A stretch of 7,540 nucleotides of DNA. It comes from Phycisphaerales bacterium UBA7708. GTDB taxonomy: Bacteria; Planctomycetota; Phycisphaerae; Sedimentisphaerales; Anaerohalosphaeraceae. Position numbers and translations under genes: made by a program. Where the stretch lies: NCBI GenBank assembly GCA_002482415.1, contig DLFY01000230.1, forward strand, positions 1 through 7,540. Direction: 5' to 3'. Shown piece after piece: positions 1-5,932 of the stretch. The notes beneath the pieces are model-generated. The model saw only the letters and a list, made by a program, of their open reading frames with translations, was not told the origin of the DNA and searched no databases. Position 1 is the first letter of the stretch, and the number at the start of each line of letters is the position of its first letter.

Positions 1-2
1 CC

Positions 3-146
3 TATCTTCACGCCAACGCCGCCCAGGTGGTTCAGGTCGATGGTGACGTGATGGTCCTGTGTCCTGAATGCGCTGGCCGGCAGAATGACACCTGCACCAC
101 CACATCCACAAAACGTGGATATGGTACACCATCGTCCTCATTTTGA
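3..146 (+). CDS. C-terminal end of an unidentified small protein with a CPEC motif (5' end outside window)
   Basis: The third frame is open from the window edge to a TGA at 144-146 and gives 47 residues. I do not recognise the protein. The first two thirds look genuinely coding: codons such as GCC, CAG, GTG, GTC and GAC are frequent, and the peptide contains AAQVVQVDGDVMVLCPECAG, with a CxxC pair that could bind metal. The tail is threonine/serine-rich and overlaps the first two hairpins of the cluster that follows; the stop codon sits inside the second hairpin. It lies upstream of the regulator and integrase and so probably belongs to the mobile element. With no start codon in view, the reading frame is the only support, so an accidental open frame is possible. 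Confidence 0.4.
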   Translation, partial: YLHANAAQVVQVDGDVMVLCPECAGRQNDTCTTTSTKRGYGTPSSSF

Positions 147-272
147 GGACGACGGTCAAAGTATCCACACGCGCGCCAGTGGTATCTGGCTCCACCAAAA
201 TGGTGGACGTGCAGAAATTGCATCACCATTATCAAAATGATGATTGTGGTACCGTGGCGAAAACCACCACGG
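104..272. repeat. Cluster of short inverted repeats with A-rich apices
   Basis: At least five separate hairpins lie within about 170 bp. H1 is 104-120 (ATCCAC, loop AAAAC, GTGGAT). H2 is 132-152 (9-bp stem TCGTCCTCA, loop TTT). H3 is 191-207 (TCCACCA, loop AAA, TGGTGGA). H4 is 222-250, 12 pairs including two G-T wobbles plus one internal mismatch, loop AAA at 235-237. H5 is 252-272 (CCGTGG/CCACGG around GAAAA). Two weaker ones are ATGGT/ACCAT at 121-132 and GCCAG/CTGGC at 175-190. Stem sequences differ, but the apex is CAAAATG in H3 and H4, CAAAATG on the minus strand in H2, and CAAAACG in H1. Shared apices with unrelated stems point to selection on structure. Function is unknown; structured RNA, a single-stranded DNA recognition site or a protein-binding array are all possible. 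Confidence 0.6.
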
Positions 273-340
273 CTGCCCAGTATGGAAATAATGCCGATTG
301 TTTTCATCCGATAAATTTTAGATAAACCAATATTTCTCAT

Positions 341-369
341 TTGACAAGTATATCAGATTGGTGTATATT
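341..369 (+). promoter_or_regulatory. Sigma70-type promoter of the regulator-integrase pair
   Basis: A perfect -35 box TTGACA (341-346) and a -10 box TATATT (364-369) are separated by 17 bp. The predicted start lies about 7 bp downstream, at or next to the ATG at 376, so the transcript would have almost no leader. GTATAT occurs twice, at 348-353 and 363-368, 15 bp apart and overlapping the spacer and -10 box, which could be an operator for the adjacent HTH protein. The boxes are read directly; the start point and operator are inferred. Confidence 0.75.
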
Positions 370-375
370 GTAAGT

Positions 376-609
376 ATGAAGACAAATAAACCAGATTGGG
401 AAAGCATTGTTCGCAGGGCTGTTGAAGATAGCGGGCTGTCAAGATACAAGATAGCCATAGAAAGCGGAATTACACAATCCCAGCTCAGCTACTTCATGTC
501 CGGCCAGAGAACAATCACCCTGCCGACAGCGGAAAAAATCGCCCATATTGTGGGCCTGGAACTAACCCCAAAAAGAAAGAGAGGTAAGGATGAAAACAGT
601 ACTGACTAA
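376..609 (+). CDS. Small Cro/C1 (Xre)-type helix-turn-helix regulator
   Basis: This 77-residue protein is almost entirely one Cro/C1-type HTH domain. Residues about 8-60 give the expected pattern: a first helix, then RYKIAIESGITQSQLSYFMS as the helix-turn-helix, then PTAEKIAHIVGLEL, the typical last helices. A basic, charged tail (KRKRGKDEN) follows. The ATG at 376 is preferred over the in-frame TTG at 358, because 358 lies upstream of the -10 box and could not be in the mRNA. No Shine-Dalgarno site precedes 376, which fits leaderless translation. Its last 20 bases overlap the start of the integrase gene, suggesting one transcript and coupled translation. In that position it probably represses the shared promoter or acts as an excision/integration regulator; the sequence alone does not decide which. 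Confidence 0.8.
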   Translation: MKTNKPDWESIVRRAVEDSGLSRYKIAIESGITQSQLSYFMSGQRTITLPTAEKIAHIVGLELTPKRKRGKDENSTD

Positions 610-1792
610 AAACATCCGGCAAATCAAGTCCGGACAAGTGGGCTATTGGGTGCTGCGGTGGTATGATATCGCCGGCCACCGCCGCAGCCAGGTTGTCTGT
701 AAGGACGAACCGGCCTGGTATGACAGACATGGCGTCATGCTCAAGAAGTGGAAAGCCGAACTGGACAAGCTGGTTGCCAGGGTGGAAATTGAACTGGCTC
801 AGAAAAAGACCGACGTCAAACCCGACTCGATGGGTCTTAAAGTCTTTCTGGATACCCTGTTTGAACTCCGTAAGCACGAACTGGCCGGGGCATCATTGAA
901 GCGATATCAGGACACCGCCAGGTATCTGCAATATCACTTTGGCGATACCCGCAAGGTCAACACCATCACCCCTCTGGATGCCGCCCAGTTCAAAGCCGCC
1001 CTTGCCGCCGGCAAGCTGATTGACGCCACCGTCGCAGATAAGAAACGCAAGGTCGGCGACACGTCCGTCGCGGTTCATATCCGCAACGCAAAGGCCCTGT
1101 TTAATTACGGTAAAAAGACGATGCGGATTATCAAGGATAATCCATTCGGTGAATTATCCGGAGCCTGTAAAAATGCTTCCTCATGGGACCCTATCAGCCG
1201 TGAGGACTTCACTAAGCTGGTAAATGCCGCGACGCCGAACTTTAAGGCCCTGATCGCCCTATGCCGCCTGGCCGGACTCCGCCGGATGGAAGCCTATCAC
1301 CTGGAATGGAATGACGTCAATTTCGAGACCGGCACCATCACCATCTGTGCCAAAGACCACTGGAAGCCCAAAGACAAAGAGACCCGATATGTCCCCATCT
1401 GTAAAGAGCTAATGGACATCTTGACGGAAGCCCACCAGAACGCCCCAGAAAAGGCGACCAGGGTATGTCCCAGGACAAATCCCATGAATATCGACCGGGC
1501 CATCCTGGGAACAATCAATCGGGCCGGGCTAAAATTATGGAAAAAACCCCTACATTCTCTGCGGAAATCCTGTATCCAGGACTGGACCCAGACCTATCCG
1601 CTGACGGATGTCATGTTCTGGGCCGGCCATAGTTCAGTGGACACAACCCAGCGGTATTATACCAAAGGCAGTAAAGAGAACATGAAGCGGGCATCGACTG
1701 AGAGCCTTTGGAAAAGTACTGAAAATAGTACTGAACGGGCAAAACAGGATAGTCCTAAAGAAAGTGCGGATATATATGACTATTCAATATAA
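590..1792 (+). CDS. Tyrosine recombinase / phage-type integrase
   Basis: A 400-residue site-specific recombinase that would cut and rejoin DNA through a 3'-phosphotyrosine bond. Residues 1-75 form an N-terminal arm-binding-like part. Residues about 83-190 are the SAM-like core-binding domain (VFLDTLFELRKHEL, then SLKRYQDTARYLQYHFG). The catalytic domain follows with all expected residues: R231 and E234 in GLRRME, probable K261 in the KPKDKETRYVPI beta-hairpin, H322 and R325 in LHSLR, H347 in WAGHSS, and nucleophile Y356 in TTQRYY, nine residues after H347 as in XerD. It therefore looks active. The ATG at 590 is preceded by GAGG at 581-584 and overlaps the HTH gene. The charged C-terminal tail ends 12 bp from the tRNA-Arg 3' end, marking that tRNA as the likely integration site. 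Confidence 0.93.
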   Translation: MKTVLTKNIRQIKSGQVGYWVLRWYDIAGHRRSQVVCKDEPAWYDRHGVMLKKWKAELDKLVARVEIELAQKKTDVKPDSMGLKVFLDTLFELRKHELAGASLKRYQDTARYLQYHFGDTRKVNTITPLDAAQFKAALAAGKLIDATVADKKRKVGDTSVAVHIRNAKALFNYGKKTMRIIKDNPFGELSGACKNASSWDPISREDFTKLVNAATPNFKALIALCRLAGLRRMEAYHLEWNDVNFETGTITICAKDHWKPKDKETRYVPICKELMDILTEAHQNAPEKATRVCPRTNPMNIDRAILGTINRAGLKLWKKPLHSLRKSCIQDWTQTYPLTDVMFWAGHSSVDTTQRYYTKGSKENMKRASTESLWKSTENSTERAKQDSPKESADIYDYSI

Positions 1793-1804
1793 GGACTTAT
1801 GAAA

Positions 1805-1843
1805 CGCGCCCGGAGAGATTCGAACTCCCGACCGACGGATTAG
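1805..1843. other. Probable attachment site (one end of integrated element) in the tRNA 3' half
   Basis: Integrases of this kind commonly recombine within tRNA genes, using the T loop or anticodon region as crossover. The recombinase gene abuts the 3' end of an intact tRNA, so the crossover should lie within about the last 40 bases of that gene. No second copy of the T-loop segment was seen between 1 and 1804. The other end should be further left, outside the window. The exact core cannot be defined from one end. Confidence 0.5.
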
Positions 1844-1878
1844 AAATCCGTTGCTCTATCCAGCTGAGCTACGGGCGC
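1805..1878 (-). tRNA. tRNA-Arg (anticodon UCU)
   Basis: The minus strand folds into a full cloverleaf of 73 bases plus a discriminator G. It has acceptor GCGCCCG/CGGGCGC, D stem GCTC/GAGC, anticodon stem ACGGA/TCCGT around loop TTTCTAA (anticodon TCT, reading AGA/AGG arginine codons), a 5-base variable loop, and T stem GGGAG/CTCTC with the canonical TTCGAAT loop. All stems are perfectly paired. No CCA is encoded: the bases after the discriminator read TTT. The 3' end faces the integrase gene, so the 3' half of this gene probably doubles as the recombination core and has been restored by element-borne sequence. Confidence 0.96.
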
Positions 1879-1892
1879 CTGAGATAGTTGGA

Positions 1893-1917
1893 ATAACTGC
1901 CCCAGGAGGACAGTTAT
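1893..1917. repeat. Inverted repeat between the tRNA and its promoter
   Basis: ATAACTG (1893-1899) and CAGTTAT (1911-1917) form a 7-bp stem around an 11-base loop that can add a short CC/GG pairing. It would lie in the 5' leader of the tRNA transcript on the minus strand. There is no T-run on either side, so it is not a standard terminator. It could be a processing element or a protein site. Confidence 0.4.
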
Positions 1918-1935
1918 CCAGATTAAAGAGGTATA

Positions 1936-1964
1936 ATGTTATCGGCAAATACGATGATTGTCAA
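1936..1964 (-). promoter_or_regulatory. Candidate promoter of tRNA-Arg
   Basis: On the minus strand, TTGACA (complement of 1959-1964) is followed after 17 bp by TAACAT (complement of 1936-1941), a perfect -35 box and a 4/6 match to the -10 box. Transcription would start near 1930, about 50 bases before the mature tRNA. A weaker alternative, TTGCCG-17-TAATCT, lies at 1920-1948. Confidence 0.5.
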
Positions 1965-2053
1965 TTGAAAAAGGCCCGATGGCATTCCAATTCCTCTCCG
2001 GCCTTGCCCCGGCGACAAAAAGCCGTTCTGTGCCGACCCAGCAGGGTTTTTGC

Positions 2054-2081
2054 TTGCAAATCCACATCATATCACTATACT
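2054..2081 (+). promoter_or_regulatory. Candidate promoter of the SurA/PpiD-like operon
   Basis: TTGCAA (2054-2059) and TATACT (2076-2081) are separated by 16 bp and stand about 50 bp before the ATG at 2138. Both boxes match four or five of six consensus positions. This is the best candidate in the 259-bp gap between the tRNA and the operon, which otherwise holds no gene I can support. Confidence 0.5.
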
Positions 2082-2137
2082 TCAAAGTTTCGTAAACAGG
2101 CACAATACAACAGGTTTCGAATTGTCAGGGAAAAATT

Positions 2138-4375
2138 ATGCAATGGATTAAATGGATTCGTAAGAATCGTCAGACTGTCATGACCGTCGTTGTTATCGTC
2201 TTAATGGTCGCATTTGTCGGCGGTTACGGTCTCGAAGAGCTGCTGATGCGGATGGGGCAAACCGGCAAGCAAACCTTTGCCACCTATGGCGACGGCAAAA
2301 AAATCACCAATCAGGACATGGCCAATTCCGCCCAGGAACTGGAAGTACTCAAGGCCATCGGCGCCAATCAGCTCCTGTTTTCCAAGCAGACCCTCGTTGG
2401 AACACCTGATGTTGCGTCCATGATGCTGGGGTATCTGCTGTTCGGCGATTCACAGATTGCCGGACGCCTGCGTCTCCAACTGCACCAGCTTGCCCAGGAG
2501 GGAAAGGTACCGCTGACCATCTCGCAAATTGATGAGTTTTTCACGCATGATATGGACCGCCCGGATGTCACCTGGATTCTGCTGTCCAATGAAGCCAAAA
2601 ACGCCGGGATTGTCGTCTCCAATGAACAATCCGCCGCGGTGCTGCGTCAGGTTGTTTCTCAAATGTCGCAAAACCAGGGCGACCCGAGCGCAATTATCCG
2701 CTTTATTTCCTCCCAGATTAAGGTCGAACCGGTTGAAATCATTCGCACCTTCGGCAAACTGCTGGCCGTGCTCAAATGGTCGGATACGGTCTGTGACAAT
2801 GAAAATGTAACCACCGCTCAAATCCAGTCCACCGTCGGACGCATGATGGAACGCATCGATGTCGAGTGTGCCAAATTCCCCGCCGACTGGTTTGTCAATG
2901 CGTCCGCGGCTCCCACAGAGGACCAGATTAAAGCCCATTTCGAAGCCTACAAAAACGTTCTTCCCGGCGAAATCTCCGATCAGAATCCGTATGGATTCGG
3001 GTATATGCTGCCGCACCGGGTTCAGATGGAATATTTCATCATCCTGTCGGACGATGTGAAAAAACAAATCGAAAAACCCAATGCCGAGGCACTGGAAAGC
3101 TACTACAGTTCCAACATCGAACGTTATCGCACGCAAATCCCGGTGGATCCCAACAAGCCCGACGGCGACAAAATTACCAAAACGAGAACCTTTGCTGAAG
3201 TCTCCAGCGAGATCTATCGGATGCTTGAACGGGAGCGAACCCAGAAACTCATGCAGTTGATCATGAAAGATGCCAGGGACTGGCTGGATGAGAAAATGCT
3301 GAACCTGGACATGGAAAAGGCAACCACCGACCAGCTCCAGCAGTCCAGCGGCGATTATTCACAGGTCGCCGCCCGCATCACGGAAAAATATAAAGTCCCG
3401 GTCTTTGTCGGACGGACAGGACAATTGAGCCAGAAGGACTTTGCCGAGGATGATTGCCTCAGCGATTTTCAGGTCCAGCCCACCATGAACCTGCGGCTGG
3501 CCGATGTTGTCTTCGCTGTTTCCGCGGATCCCCTTCCGCCAAAGTCCAAAATCGCAAACTATGTCCCCCGGATGTGGGAAAATATCGGTCCCATGAACGG
3601 CGGTTATTATTCGCAAAAGGATGCCAAATATTCGGAAATAACGGCCTTGAGCCGTGTCGTTGACATTCGGAAAGCCGCTCCCGCCGAATCCGTGGATACC
3701 GAGTATAACATTGCCGGTGCCGTTTTGGACAAGGCCCAGGCGGATCAGAAAGTCTTCCAATTGAAAAAACAGGTCGTCGAAGACCTGCAAAAACAGCTTG
3801 CCATGGCCGAAGCCGCGGCCCGGGCTGAAGAATTTAAACAGCTCATCGCCGCCGGCGACTGGGACAAGGCCTTCGAGCAGTACAATGCCAAATACGCACC
3901 CAAAGATCCCAACACCGTCGGCAGCGAGGCCTTCAAAAAGCTGACGATTACCTCTCTGCCGCGGCAACTGCTGATTTCCGATAGTGATCTGGCGAAAATG
4001 CAGCAGATCGCAGCGGGCAATCCGGCCTATATGAATTTTGTGAAAGAACGCTCCATCAATAACATACTCAATGGAAAATTCTTTGCCATCCTCGGCGACA
4101 AGGCGGAAACCGGCGTCATTGCCGAGATACTCGAATTCAAACCCGGCATGGCCTGGTATGTGACCAAGAGCATCAAACGCCAGCCGGCCACCAAAGAGGA
4201 TTATCTCGACCGCAAGATCGACACTGCGATGATGACCAACATGTCGGATACCGCCGGACTGGGACTGGTTCATTTCAACCCGCAGAATATCCGTAAACGC
4301 CTGAATTATATCCAGGTGGTAATCCCGGAAACCCAGGATACCACGGACACCCCGGCAGATCAGGCTTCCAAATAA
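2138..4375 (+). CDS. Large membrane-anchored SurA/PpiD-like protein (putative periplasmic folding factor)
   Basis: The 745-residue protein starts with a short basic cytoplasmic end (KWIRKNRQ) and a single membrane segment at about 14-32. The rest should be exported, the topology of PpiD. After the anchor comes a SurA-N-like helical region, including a YGDGKKITNQDM-type stretch. A segment near 291-395 resembles the PpiD pattern in which LPHRVQMEYFII is followed by EALESYYSSNIERYR and a long helix (FAEVSSEIYRMLERERTQK). A helical, probably coiled-coil part lies around 528-590, and the tail is Thr/Asp-rich. I see no clear parvulin active-site domain, so chaperone or scaffold activity is more likely than proline isomerase activity. 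The start is supported by AGGG at 2127-2130. It leads an operon with two small membrane proteins. Family assignment is moderate; exact function is unknown. Confidence 0.65.
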   Translation: MQWIKWIRKNRQTVMTVVVIVLMVAFVGGYGLEELLMRMGQTGKQTFATYGDGKKITNQDMANSAQELEVLKAIGANQLLFSKQTLVGTPDVASMMLGYLLFGDSQIAGRLRLQLHQLAQEGKVPLTISQIDEFFTHDMDRPDVTWILLSNEAKNAGIVVSNEQSAAVLRQVVSQMSQNQGDPSAIIRFISSQIKVEPVEIIRTFGKLLAVLKWSDTVCDNENVTTAQIQSTVGRMMERIDVECAKFPADWFVNASAAPTEDQIKAHFEAYKNVLPGEISDQNPYGFGYMLPHRVQMEYFIILSDDVKKQIEKPNAEALESYYSSNIERYRTQIPVDPNKPDGDKITKTRTFAEVSSEIYRMLERERTQKLMQLIMKDARDWLDEKMLNLDMEKATTDQLQQSSGDYSQVAARITEKYKVPVFVGRTGQLSQKDFAEDDCLSDFQVQPTMNLRLADVVFAVSADPLPPKSKIANYVPRMWENIGPMNGGYYSQKDAKYSEITALSRVVDIRKAAPAESVDTEYNIAGAVLDKAQADQKVFQLKKQVVEDLQKQLAMAEAAARAEEFKQLIAAGDWDKAFEQYNAKYAPKDPNTVGSEAFKKLTITSLPRQLLISDSDLAKMQQIAAGNPAYMNFVKERSINNILNGKFFAILGDKAETGVIAEILEFKPGMAWYVTKSIKRQPATKEDYLDRKIDTAMMTNMSDTAGLGLVHFNPQNIRKRLNYIQVVIPETQDTTDTPADQASK

Positions 4376-4387
4376 TAAGGATTCATC

Positions 4388-4804
4388 ATGGCGTATCGAA
4401 CCAAAGCTGATTTCCTGCTGTGGCTGGCGGTCGTGGGACTGGCCGGGTGGATTATCCCCGGCGGCGGCCACTTTCTGATTCAGCAGCCCAAGCGCGGCAT
4501 CGTTATCTTTGTGACGATAACCCTGACCTTTTGCCTGGGTTTGTATATTGGTTCGATTGGCGTCATTGATTCGGTCGGCGGCTGGGCCTGGTATCTGGGC
4601 CAGATGATCGCCACGCCCGCGGTGCGGATTCTGGATGGGATGACCCGCAGCGGCACTTATATAAGCCGCGGCAGACCCTGCGACCTCGGCCAGATTTATA
4701 CCGCGGTAGCCGGCCTGCTGAATCTGCTGAGTATTATCAGTGCGATGTACATGGCCTATAGCGGTCGCGGCGAATTGATTGGCCAGGAGGATGAAAATGC
4801 CTGA
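4388..4804 (+). CDS. Small polytopic membrane protein, DUF6677-like
   Basis: The 138-residue protein has likely membrane segments at about 9-31, 37-57 and 101-125, with a possible further one near 65-85. The motif WIIPGGGHF followed by a basic residue pair and a long hydrophobic helix resembles the W-x-x-PG-x-GH pattern that I associate with the planctomycete family DUF6677. So does the later IYTAVAGLLNLL segment. Its role is not known. An AAGGA ribosome site at 4377-4381 sits six bases before the ATG, and the gene begins 12 bp after the SurA/PpiD-like gene, so the two are almost certainly co-transcribed. Its end overlaps the next gene by 8 bp. The family name is from memory and moderately certain; membrane location is clear from composition. 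Confidence 0.75.
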   Translation: MAYRTKADFLLWLAVVGLAGWIIPGGGHFLIQQPKRGIVIFVTITLTFCLGLYIGSIGVIDSVGGWAWYLGQMIATPAVRILDGMTRSGTYISRGRPCDLGQIYTAVAGLLNLLSIISAMYMAYSGRGELIGQEDENA

Positions 4805-5045
4805 GTGGAATGCTATCCTCGCATCGTTTACCACTCCCGAACATATCGGCACTACAGCCATGTCGATGCTATTGATGTTTCCCCTGCTGCTGGCCATTGC
4901 GATTATTTACAAGACCACCAAGCTGCGTGCTTTCTTCTGGAAAACCATGGTGCGGGAAACGATAATCCTGTTCGGGGTATTGAGCGGGTTTATGATTCTG
5001 GCGATTGTGGTGCTCAATCTGGTGGTCTGGCTGATGACCAGCTAA
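4797..5045 (+). CDS. Small two-helix membrane protein of unknown function
   Basis: The protein has 82 residues, with hydrophobic segments at about 21-39 and 56-79 separated by a short basic loop (KTTKLRAFFWK), giving a probable hairpin topology. I do not recognise a family. The ATG at 4797 is chosen because a perfect AGGAGG lies at 4785-4790, six bases upstream. The in-frame ATG at 4791 has no spacing to that site, and the one at 4779 would lie before it. The start overlaps the stop of the DUF6677-like gene by 8 bp, which suggests translational coupling and joint function in the membrane. The stop is 10 bp from the convergent rnc stop, with no room for a terminator between them. Confidence 0.75.
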   Translation: MPEWNAILASFTTPEHIGTTAMSMLLMFPLLLAIAIIYKTTKLRAFFWKTMVRETIILFGVLSGFMILAIVVLNLVVWLMTS

Positions 5046-5055
5046 TTCAGGCAGA

Positions 5056-5760
5056 CTATTCTTCTTCCGGCAAAGGCTCCAGCAGCCGCAATTCCACCAG
5101 GGCATTGCGTGCGGCGCGCTGTTCGGCATCTTTTTTGGTAATCGACCAGGCACTTGGATAACGCCGATGATGAATCACCGCGGCAATTTCAAAGCATTTA
5201 TTGTGATCCGGCCCTTTTTCATCCAGCAGTTCGTACGATGGCGTAGTGTTGAAATGTTTCTGACAGTACTGCTGCAGCAGGGACTTGAAATTATCCTGAT
5301 GTTCGTTGGCATCGGCCTGCATAATGACCGGCTCAAAAACCGACAGCACAAACTGCCTGGCTGCCTCCAGCCCCCCATCCAGATAAATCGCCGCGATCAG
5401 CGCTTCCAGCATCCCGGCGGCAATCGAACCAGTCATGGCCCGGCTGTTATCGGTGCCTTTGCCGACGCGAAAATAATCAATCAGGTTCAGCCGGGCGACC
5501 ACTTCCGAACAGCTTTTGCGGGATACGACCGTGCTTTTGAGCCGGGTCATTTCCCCTTCCAGATACGATGGAAAGGTTTCATACAGGAACTGACAGATCA
5601 CCAGCGACAAAACCGAATCCCCCAGAAACTCCATACGTTCATTGCTGTTGCGGCGATCATCCGCCTGCGAGGAATGCGTCAAAGCCTCCTTCAATAATTC
5701 CTGATGCTCAAAATGGTACCCGAGTGCCGCTTCTACCTGTGCGATATCTTCCGACCGCAT
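5056..5760 (-). CDS. rnc: Ribonuclease III
   Basis: This 234-residue endonuclease is full length for bacterial RNase III, which cleaves double-stranded RNA in rRNA precursors and structured mRNAs. The nuclease domain spans about 5-150, with signature NERMEFLGDSVL (E41, E44, D48, matching E. coli E38, E41, D45) and E68 in LEGEM (E. coli E65). The second acidic cluster reads SIAAGMLEALIAAIYLDGG: E119 matches E. coli E117, but the position of D114 is G116 (codon GGG). A double-stranded RNA-binding domain follows at about 156-226, ending with the expected KKDAEQRAA helix. The ATG at 5760 is preceded by AAGGA (complement of 5770-5774). The gene has its own promoter and leader hairpin. Identity is secure; the missing aspartate makes catalytic efficiency uncertain. 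Confidence 0.96.
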   Translation of the reverse strand: MRSEDIAQVEAALGYHFEHQELLKEALTHSSQADDRRNSNERMEFLGDSVLSLVICQFLYETFPSYLEGEMTRLKSTVVSRKSCSEVVARLNLIDYFRVGKGTDNSRAMTGSIAAGMLEALIAAIYLDGGLEAARQFVLSVFEPVIMQADANEHQDNFKSLLQQYCQKHFNTTPSYELLDEKGPDHNKCFEIAAVIHHRRYPSAWSITKKDAEQRAARNALVELRLLEPLPEEE

Positions 5761-5792
5761 GATTATGTTTCCTTATAAAACCATGCAGGCAG

Positions 5793-5827
5793 ATTGCGAA
5801 GACCGCTTCCGAAGCGGTTTTCGTAAT
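5793..5827. repeat. Hairpin in the rnc leader
   Basis: A perfect 7-bp stem ACCGCTT/AAGCGGT (5802-5808 and 5812-5818, loop CCG) is extended by CGAA/TTCG and ATT/AAT with single mismatched steps. Read on the plus strand, the steps are G-U pairs, so the helix is nearly continuous for 16 bp; on the minus strand they become C-A mismatches. It lies about 35 bp upstream of the rnc start and downstream of the rnc promoter, so it would be in the rnc 5' leader. The minus-strand copy has no U-run after it. On the plus strand it is followed by TTTTCG, a weak terminator tail. Confidence 0.65.
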
Positions 5828-5853
5828 ATGCCTGAAACCAACTTGACAGTGTA

Positions 5854-5881
5854 ATTATAAGCAGTCCGGCCGGGATGTCAA
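5854..5881 (-). promoter_or_regulatory. Strong sigma70-type promoter of rnc
   Basis: On the minus strand, perfect TTGACA (complement of 5876-5881) and perfect TATAAT (complement of 5854-5859) are 16 bp apart. Start near 5847 gives a leader of about 85 bases that contains the hairpin. It lies between the STAS gene stop and rnc, so rnc can be expressed independently of the STAS gene. Confidence 0.8.
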
Positions 5882-5932
5882 TTCATAAGGTTCAAGTCGG
5901 TTTTCATCTCATTTCAGTATAACCGGCCGGCC

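Noticed and set aside
104..272. Hairpin cluster as a CRISPR array or integron attC sites
   Set aside because: No repeated unit of constant sequence and no regular spacing. The stems all differ, and the attC R boxes were not seen.
32..340. Minus-strand open frame of 102 residues across the hairpin cluster
   Set aside because: Its sequence is made of the inverted repeats read backwards and shows no plausible fold or family.
2036..2051. ACCC-AGCA-GGGT followed by a T-run as a terminator
   Set aside because: The stem is only 4 bp and no plus-strand gene ends nearby, so support is too weak to annotate.
1851..2183. Plus-strand open frame of 110 residues
   Set aside because: It begins inside the tRNA gene, runs through promoters and overlaps the start of the next gene; no domain is visible.
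2450..3136. Minus-strand open frame of 228 residues
   Set aside because: Shadow of the SurA/PpiD-like gene; no recognisable domain and no ribosome site.
3359..4897. Minus-strand open frame of 512 residues
   Set aside because: It is antisense to the SurA/PpiD-like and DUF6677-like genes, which have ribosome sites, membrane segments and operon spacing. The antisense peptide is rich in Gly, His, Ile and Phe, as expected from a shadow frame.
5797..5823. rnc-leader hairpin as the terminator of the STAS gene
   Set aside because: On the minus strand it is followed by CTTCGC, not a U-run, and it lies downstream of the rnc promoter.
5843..5848. TTGACA on the plus strand as a -35 box
   Set aside because: No -10 box at a suitable distance and no plus-strand gene follows; the real promoter here reads the other way.
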